DNA from: Draconibacterium sp.
GTDB taxonomy: Bacteria > Bacteroidota > Bacteroidia > Bacteroidales > Prolixibacteraceae
Direction of reading: 5' to 3'
DNA length: 10,314 bases
NCBI GenBank assembly: GCA_030595485.1
Contig: JAUVDE010000081.1
Span: forward strand, 1 to 10,314
Shown here in pieces: positions 6,269-10,314 of this stretch. Position 1 is the stretch's first letter, and each line of letters opens with the position of its first letter. The position numbers and the translations under genes are program-made. The notes under the pieces are model-generated. The model did not search any database. It was not told the DNA's origin and saw only the letters and a program-made list of their open reading frames with translations.

Positions 6269-6612
6269 TAATAAACAGGATTTAATCCATTTTTGTACAA
6301 AATACCACTTGTTCTGAAAATCGAGAATGGCGTTTCGAGTAAGACCAAACCATTTTCCTTGGCCAATTCAATCATTTCGTCATTTGCCTTTTTATTTCGG
6401 GCAAGAACAACAACTTCAATATCAGCCATTTCAGCAGTGCGTATTAACTGCACATTCGACAATCCGGTTACCAATAAAATATGATCCTCATCAAGCGTTA
6501 ATACATCACTCATTAAATCAGAACTAAAAGCCTTTTGCAAGTCGTGGTTCTTCGTCGTATCACCTGCAACAACTTTCGCTTGGGTCAATTCTATAATTTT
6601 GCTTAGTTTCAC
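6268..6612 (-). CDS. small DRTGG-domain protein (first copy), first gene of hydrogenase operon
   Basis: A 114-aa soluble stand-alone DRTGG-type protein. SSDLMSDVL (30-38) matches the characteristic block, followed by ILLVTG, an IEVVVLARN strand, and a C-terminal TPFSIFRTSGILYK segment. It is a diverged relative of the protein encoded at 4168-4503 and probably binds a ligand or a partner protein. The start is GTG 6612, about 20 nt from a predicted transcription start. No ATG lies near it, and the N-terminus MKLSKII fits the second copy's MKVSDLV. The stop overlaps the next ATG (TAATG). It is the promoter-proximal gene of the minus-strand operon. Family recognition is firm, function unknown. 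Confidence 0.86.
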   Translation of the reverse strand: MKLSKIIELTQAKVVAGDTTKNHDLQKAFSSDLMSDVLTLDEDHILLVTGLSNVQLIRTAEMADIEVVVLARNKKANDEMIELAKENGLVLLETPFSIFRTSGILYKNGLNPVY

Positions 6613-6638
6613 TTTGTGTGTTTAAAAATCTTATGCTA

Positions 6639-6646
6639 CAAATATA
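6639..6646 (-). promoter_or_regulatory. predicted Bacteroidota -7 promoter element for the hydrogenase operon
   Basis: TATATTTG on the minus strand matches the Bacteroidota -7 consensus TAnnTTTG exactly and would start transcription roughly 20 nt before GTG 6612. A TTTTG lies upstream, but at 14 nt it is closer than the usual -33 spacing, so the -33 element is weak or missing. That could mean dependence on an activator. On the plus strand no equally good element is seen for the PAS gene. Confidence 0.45.
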
Positions 6647-6667
6647 GTTTTACGCGCCCTCAAAAGT

Positions 6668-6682
6668 ATGATTTACAATCAT
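6668..6682. promoter_or_regulatory. perfect dyad, candidate operator in the divergent intergenic region
   Basis: ATGATT-tac-AATCAT is a perfect 6-bp inverted repeat with a 3-nt spacer. It lies about 22 nt upstream of the -7 box, roughly -34 to -48 relative to the predicted start, where activators commonly bind. The TGA...TCA halves recall Crp/Fnr-type sites but are one base further apart than the classical arrangement. No regulator is identified in the window. The rest of 6613-6839 is AT-rich with nothing further recognisable. Confidence 0.35.
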
Positions 6683-6839
6683 CTTCTTTGGAATTTAAAA
6701 TGATTAAAAACAAGCAACATAAAACTCCCCCTCACTCTATTCTGTGTTTTTAAACAATTTTTACAAACCATCTAATTATTTCAATTGCTAATTTTATTCC
6801 TTATTTTTCAGAATCGAAAAAACTTGAAACTACTGAACC

Positions 6840-7766
6840 ATGATTTACGATAAAAAGTCCTTTCTGACCGGAAACATTGAAGACCCGGAGATTCATCAGA
6901 AAATTATAGATGCGCTTCCTATTCCAATTTTCTACCGAGACATAAATGGCATTTACCAAATGTGTAATGCTGCTCATGAAAAATTTACAGGAAAAACAAA
7001 AGACCAAATTGTAGGCAAACCAATACACGAGGTTCATGTAAAAGAAATGGCCGACAAGTATTTAAGACAAGATAAAGAATTGATTGCCAACCCCGACGTA
7101 CAGGTTTATAACACCCCTGTGCGACATGGCGATGGTACTGCGCACAACGTTATTCTGAATAAAGCCGTAATTCGTGATAGTGACGGAAATATTGTGGGAA
7201 TTGTGGGTTCGATAAACGACATTACCGAACTAAAAAAGACCGAGAAGCGCCTTGAAAAAGCACAGAAATCGATGGAAGTATCATCCAAAATGATTCATAA
7301 GATTTCATCGGGAATTGTAATGGTTGACAGCAACTTAAAGATTGTAGATTCGAACGAAAGTTTTGCAAAATTAATGGGTGAAGATACCGAAGAACTCTAT
7401 GATACGATTCCGGGTTTAAAAAATGCTGACGTGAGTGGCCTAATTCCAGATGTGGTTCTGAAAATGCTGTCGAGTGTTTTGGCATCGGGTGACGATATGT
7501 TGGAACGCGACATTAAGTTTCACGACCACTTGCTACACGTATCGGTAGTAACCTTGTATAAAAATCGTGTGGTCGGTGCGCTTTTCCGTGATATGTCGGC
7601 TCCAATGTTAGTACAGGACGAAATTATAAGCCGGGCACGCCGCATTAACAAACAAAATATTGAAACGGTACAAAAGGTTGCTTTTCTTTTAGGTGAAAAT
7701 GCAGCAGAGACCGAAGCGCTTTTGAATTCAATTATTGAAACCTACCGCTATGGTGACGACGACTAA
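6840..7766 (+). CDS. double-PAS sensor protein, detached C-terminal module of a sensory hydrogenase
   Basis: This 308-aa soluble protein has no membrane segment and no kinase or output enzyme. PAS domain 1 spans about 17-130 (IIDALPIPIFYRDINGIYQ, then DITELKK). A helical linker follows (131-150), then PAS domain 2 (about 151-255, SSGIVMVDSNLKIVDSNESF). A helical tail holds LLGENAAETEALLNSII (283-299). The second PAS and the tail resemble the C-terminal part of clostridial sensory [FeFe]-hydrogenases, as judged from memory of the family. Here the hydrogenase-like protein encoded on the opposite strand lacks that part. The gene overlaps the phosphatase gene by 17 nt, so the PAS protein probably controls the phosphatase or links it to the H2/redox sensor. 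The ligand of either PAS (flavin, haem or other) cannot be told from sequence. ATG 6840 gives a full-length N-terminus ahead of PAS 1. Confidence 0.88.
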   Translation: MIYDKKSFLTGNIEDPEIHQKIIDALPIPIFYRDINGIYQMCNAAHEKFTGKTKDQIVGKPIHEVHVKEMADKYLRQDKELIANPDVQVYNTPVRHGDGTAHNVILNKAVIRDSDGNIVGIVGSINDITELKKTEKRLEKAQKSMEVSSKMIHKISSGIVMVDSNLKIVDSNESFAKLMGEDTEELYDTIPGLKNADVSGLIPDVVLKMLSSVLASGDDMLERDIKFHDHLLHVSVVTLYKNRVVGALFRDMSAPMLVQDEIISRARRINKQNIETVQKVAFLLGENAAETEALLNSIIETYRYGDDD

Positions 7767-8949
7767 TGACAACTATCATATTGAAATTGACGTTCAACAA
7801 AAACGTCCGAAAGGTGAAATAGCTTGTGGCGACGTATTTCAATCGAGTATAATTCGCGAAGAAGGCCGGACAATAATGGTACTAAGCGATGGCATTGGAC
7901 ATGGAATAAAAGCCAGTGTTTTGGCCACGCTTACTGCAACCATGGCATTAAAATATACAAAGCTGCATACCAAGCCTCAAGTAGCTGCCAAAATAATTAT
8001 GGAAACCCTTCCTAAAAGTAGCGATGGAAAGGAAAGTTATGCCACTTTCACTATAATTGAGCTAGATAACGAAGGCCATGTTCGAATTGTGAATTACGAC
8101 AATCCTTGCATAATGGTCGTTCGGAATGGAGTTTTGACTCAGCCCAAAGAATACAAGCTTACCATTAAAGGAGAAGAGAACCAGGGGAAAGTATTACGCT
8201 GTAAAGAATTTAATGCCCGGAAAGAGGATCGCATAATTTTCATGTCGGACGGAGTACCTGAATCGGGTTTGGGCGATAAACGTTTTCCATTGGGATGGGG
8301 CATGAATAAAGTTGAGGACTTCGTTTTAAAACAAGTTGCCCGCATGCCTGATATGTCTGCAACGAAACTGGCGCGAAAGATTGTTAACCAGGCCATGATG
8401 AATGACGATTTTTCGGTAAAAGACGACACTACCTGCGGAGTAATGTATTTCCGCGAACCTCGTAATTTCATGCTTATTACCGGCCCCCCATTTTACAAAA
8501 TGAAGGATTTTGACTTTGTAGGAAGAATTCAGGATTTTGAAGGAAAGAAAATAATTTGTGGAGGAACAACAGCAGAGATTATAGCACGCGAACTTGACTT
8601 ATCTGTTGAAATTCAGCATGGAAATAAAAACCTTGACACACTTCCGCCAAGTGCAAAAATGGAAGGTTTCGAAATGGTAACCGAAGGAATTCTCACGCTT
8701 GGAAAAGTAGAGGAAATTTTGGAAAACTACGACAGCGACACCCGACTTCAGGATTCGACACCCGAAGAAATTGTAAAACTACTATTACAGCACGATATTA
8801 TTGATATAATTGTTGGAACCCGAATAAACTGGGCACATCAAGACCCGGACCAACCTTTGGAACTGGAGCTCAGAAAATTTGTAATAAAACGAATCGTAAA
8901 AATATTAGTCCACAAATTTTTTAAAAAGGTGAAGGTTGAATATGTTTAA
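7750..8949 (+). CDS. SpoIIE-family PP2C serine phosphatase with conserved extra C-terminal domain
   Basis: This 399-aa soluble phosphatase is of the kind that dephosphorylates phosphoserine proteins in partner-switching systems. Residues 1-235 form the SpoIIE/PP2C catalytic domain, with metal-site acids at CGD (D28), VLSDGIGHG (D47), FMSDGVPE (D167) and KDDTT (D225/D226). Residues about 240-399 are an extra domain (LITGPPFYK, then CGGTTAEIIAREL at 270-282, then EGILTLGKVEEIL). This extra domain accompanies SpoIIE phosphatases in clostridial hydrogenase loci, has no assigned function, and shows a glycine/threonine turn that could bind a ligand. ATG 7750 is preferred; it overlaps the PAS stop by 17 nt. 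An in-frame TTG at 7735 would add five residues, and a GTG at 7753 is also possible. A hairpin follows the stop. Likely opponent of the RsbW-like ATPase encoded divergently. Target unknown. Confidence 0.9.
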   Translation: MVTTTNDNYHIEIDVQQKRPKGEIACGDVFQSSIIREEGRTIMVLSDGIGHGIKASVLATLTATMALKYTKLHTKPQVAAKIIMETLPKSSDGKESYATFTIIELDNEGHVRIVNYDNPCIMVVRNGVLTQPKEYKLTIKGEENQGKVLRCKEFNARKEDRIIFMSDGVPESGLGDKRFPLGWGMNKVEDFVLKQVARMPDMSATKLARKIVNQAMMNDDFSVKDDTTCGVMYFREPRNFMLITGPPFYKMKDFDFVGRIQDFEGKKIICGGTTAEIIARELDLSVEIQHGNKNLDTLPPSAKMEGFEMVTEGILTLGKVEEILENYDSDTRLQDSTPEEIVKLLLQHDIIDIIVGTRINWAHQDPDQPLELELRKFVIKRIVKILVHKFFKKVKVEYV

Positions 8950-8978
8950 ACATTCTTAACCGGAATACTTCTCGTACT

Positions 8979-9016
8979 AACAGTTTAATTATTTTTGGGA
9001 AAATAATTAAACTGTT
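8979..9016 (+). terminator. AT-rich hairpin after the phosphatase gene, possible terminator
   Basis: A perfect 17-bp inverted repeat (8979-8995 with 9000-9016) encloses a TGGG loop, 29 nt after the stop. It is very AT-rich and lacks a clear T-run after the stem, though the stem itself ends in TTT. It would form a strong hairpin and fits the end of the PAS-phosphatase operon, but termination is inferred. The remaining 8950-9095 interval shows no gene. Confidence 0.55.
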
Positions 9017-9095
9017 TGGCCTTAACATTGTTTATAGTTTACATAGGGAATTTAACAGACATATTACCGAACTTTGAATAAAGCAAATTAATACC

Positions 9096-9707
9096 ATGCG
9101 ACCACTACTAATTTTTGCTCTTGTAGTTCTTACCTTAAGCTCTTTTGGACAAGTGCAACGTTTCACCATTCAAGGAAAAGTTGTGGACCCCAAGGGCGAA
9201 CCTATTTCGGATGTATATATTGTTAACTTAAACAGCAAGGATAAAGACATTAGCCTTTCCGATGGAATTTTTACCATTCAAGTTTTGCCTAGCGACTCCA
9301 TTGTATTATCACATATTTCTTATTTCCGAAAGTTAGTTCGCATTCACGACATACTACTGGACCCAATCATAACTCTTTATTCCGAAAATGTTGACATTCC
9401 GGAAGTTAGGGTTACTCCGGAGCAAAAATCGGATTTAGACCAAGCAAATGAGAACATGAAGTTTATAGGAGAATATAATCCTCCTGTAAAAGCGCGATTG
9501 TCGGAAGAAGAGGCAGATCCGGTTAGTACAATAATGACCGAGCACAATGACCAGATGCGTGTTGAAGCTTCGTCACTAAGCCTGGTTCGATTTTCTCCAT
9601 CAGAAAACGTTGGAAAACTATTTACCCGATTAAAAAAGAAAGACATCTCCACTGATTACTCCTCAACCAAAAAACAGATGAAGGATATTGAGCAAGAAAT
9701 GCCTTAG
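9096..9707 (+). CDS. small exported protein with carboxypeptidase-regulatory-like domain
   Basis: A 203-aa protein of Bacteroidota type. Residues 1-19 are a signal peptide (MRPLLIFALVVLTLSSFGQ), with likely cleavage near FGQ and no lipobox cysteine. Residues about 22-95 form a carboxypeptidase-D-regulatory-like beta domain (FTIQGKVVDPKGEPISDVYI, then SDGIFTI, then LSHISY). A conserved-looking strand ENVDIPEVRVTPEQ follows. The rest (about 115-203) is polar, rich in charged residues and of unknown fold. Such domains are common in periplasmic or outer-membrane proteins, including the N-termini of TonB-dependent receptors, but no receptor barrel follows here. A weak -7-like GAACTTTG at 9069-9076 could drive it. 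It shows no link to the hydrogenase genes and is convergent with the GH43 gene 46 nt away. The exact function is unknown. Confidence 0.82.
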   Translation: MRPLLIFALVVLTLSSFGQVQRFTIQGKVVDPKGEPISDVYIVNLNSKDKDISLSDGIFTIQVLPSDSIVLSHISYFRKLVRIHDILLDPIITLYSENVDIPEVRVTPEQKSDLDQANENMKFIGEYNPPVKARLSEEEADPVSTIMTEHNDQMRVEASSLSLVRFSPSENVGKLFTRLKKKDISTDYSSTKKQMKDIEQEMP

Positions 9708-9753
9708 CATTTGAACGAAATTGAATGCAATAGACATCCTGATACTTAATACA

Positions 9754-10314
9754 TTAGCCCTGACCAAGTTCCGTATATGGATTAATAGTTAGAATGCTGC
9801 CAGCCTCATTGTGCTTAAGTTCGGTGTATTTTATTGTCCGTAAATGCGTTACCCCTTCCGATAGAATGCAATCGTGGTAAAACAGGTACCAACTGCCTTT
9901 AAACTCTACAATGGAATGATGAGTTGTCCAACCCTCCACAGGAGTCATTATTATCCCTTGATAGGTAAATGGTCCGTAAGGGCTGTCGCCGGTGGCATAA
10001 CACAATAAATGAGTATCGCCTGTTGAATAGGAAAAATAATATTTCCCATTGTATTTGTGCATCCAGGAAGCTTCGAAAAAACGTCGATTATTATCTCCTG
10101 CTAATAATAAATCTCCATTTTCATCTACTATTTCAATCGCTTTGGGCTTTTCAGCAAACGCTAATAAATCATCTGTCATTTTAGCTACAATCGGTAATAA
10201 GGCAGCTTCATCATCTTCAGGAAGAAATGCTGTTGGACTTTCTGATTGATTCGAATTAAACACTCCGGTTCTCCAACGTTGTAGTTGTCCTCCCCAAAGC
10301 CCACCAAAATACAT
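9754..10314 (-). CDS. GH43-family glycoside hydrolase, C-terminal part (5' end off the window)
   Basis: The last 186 codons of a five-bladed beta-propeller glycosidase of family 43 (xylosidase/arabinofuranosidase group) acting on plant-type polysaccharides. Visible hallmarks are FGGLWGGQLQRW, FFEASWM with the probable general acid Glu (residue 81 of the visible part), YFSYSTGD, SPYGPF and HHSIVEFKGSWYLFYHD. The general base and pKa-modulating aspartates would lie in the missing N-terminal half. The frame is open to the edge; the ATG at 10314 lies mid-domain and is not the real start. The protein ends soon after the propeller, so there is no C-terminal binding module. It is unrelated to the hydrogenase operon. 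The exact substrate cannot be inferred from this part. Confidence 0.88.
   Translation of the reverse strand: MYFGGLWGGQLQRWRTGVFNSNQSESPTAFLPEDDEAALLPIVAKMTDDLLAFAEKPKAIEIVDENGDLLLAGDNNRRFFEASWMHKYNGKYYFSYSTGDTHLLCYATGDSPYGPFTYQGIIMTPVEGWTTHHSIVEFKGSWYLFYHDCILSEGVTHLRTIKYTELKHNEAGSILTINPYTELGQG

Noticed and set aside
7735..7749. TTG start (7735) for the phosphatase
   Set aside because: A rarer start codon giving a longer overlap; ATG 7750 lies five codons later and retains the whole domain.
9069..9076. GAACTTTG as promoter -7 box for the exported protein gene
   Set aside because: It departs from TAnnTTTG at the first base and lacks a -33 element at proper distance; too weak to list as a feature.

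Overview
The window looks like chromosomal DNA from an anaerobic member of the Bacteroidota, probably near Marinilabiliales/Prolixibacteraceae. This placement is an inference. It rests on the AT-rich composition, the near absence of Shine-Dalgarno sequences, a TAnnTTTG-type -7 element, a GH43 glycosidase, a carboxypeptidase-regulatory-like secreted protein and a Bacteroidota-style REP-associated tyrosine transposase (RAYT). No rRNA, tRNA or CRISPR array was seen.

Region 1 (1-6612, minus strand) is a tightly packed operon for an NAD-linked, HydABC-type [FeFe]-hydrogenase and its accessory or sensory proteins. In transcription order it encodes: a small DRTGG-domain protein; an RsbW-like ATPase; a sensory-type [FeFe]-hydrogenase homologue; a second DRTGG protein; a RAYT transposase that looks like an intruder; a PHP-domain phosphoesterase; a GHKL ATPase; a thioredoxin-like iron-sulfur protein; and the flavoprotein subunit HydB (NuoF-like). 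HydB runs off the left edge and carries a one-base frameshift in a homopolymer. The catalytic HydA and the NuoE-like HydC are not in the window. Most junctions overlap or abut (TAATG, TAA|ATG, ATGA), which points to translational coupling.

Region 2 (6613-6839) is the divergent intergenic region. It holds a good -7 box for the operon and a perfect 15-nt dyad just upstream of it.

Region 3 (6840-8949, plus strand) is a two-gene operon: a double-PAS protein overlapping a SpoIIE-type PP2C phosphatase with an extra C-terminal domain. An AT-rich 17-bp hairpin follows it. The PAS protein resembles the C-terminal part of clostridial sensory hydrogenases, so the sensor appears to be split between the two divergent operons. 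The set amounts to an H2/redox sensing and phospho-switch module (HydS-like sensor, PAS protein, phosphatase, RsbW-like kinase) placed next to the hydrogenase it may control. No STAS-type target is visible.

Region 4 (9096-10314) is unrelated: a small exported protein, and convergent to it the C-terminal part of a GH43 glycosidase cut by the right edge.

The most unusual feature is a family of four ~20-nt palindromes (3380-3854). Three lie inside the RAYT gene between its HUH and tyrosine motifs, and one lies in the first codons of the PHP gene. All are read in the same frame and encode a recurring G/R-H/Y-A/V-L-S peptide, so the RAYT appears to carry its own REP-like elements as coding sequence.
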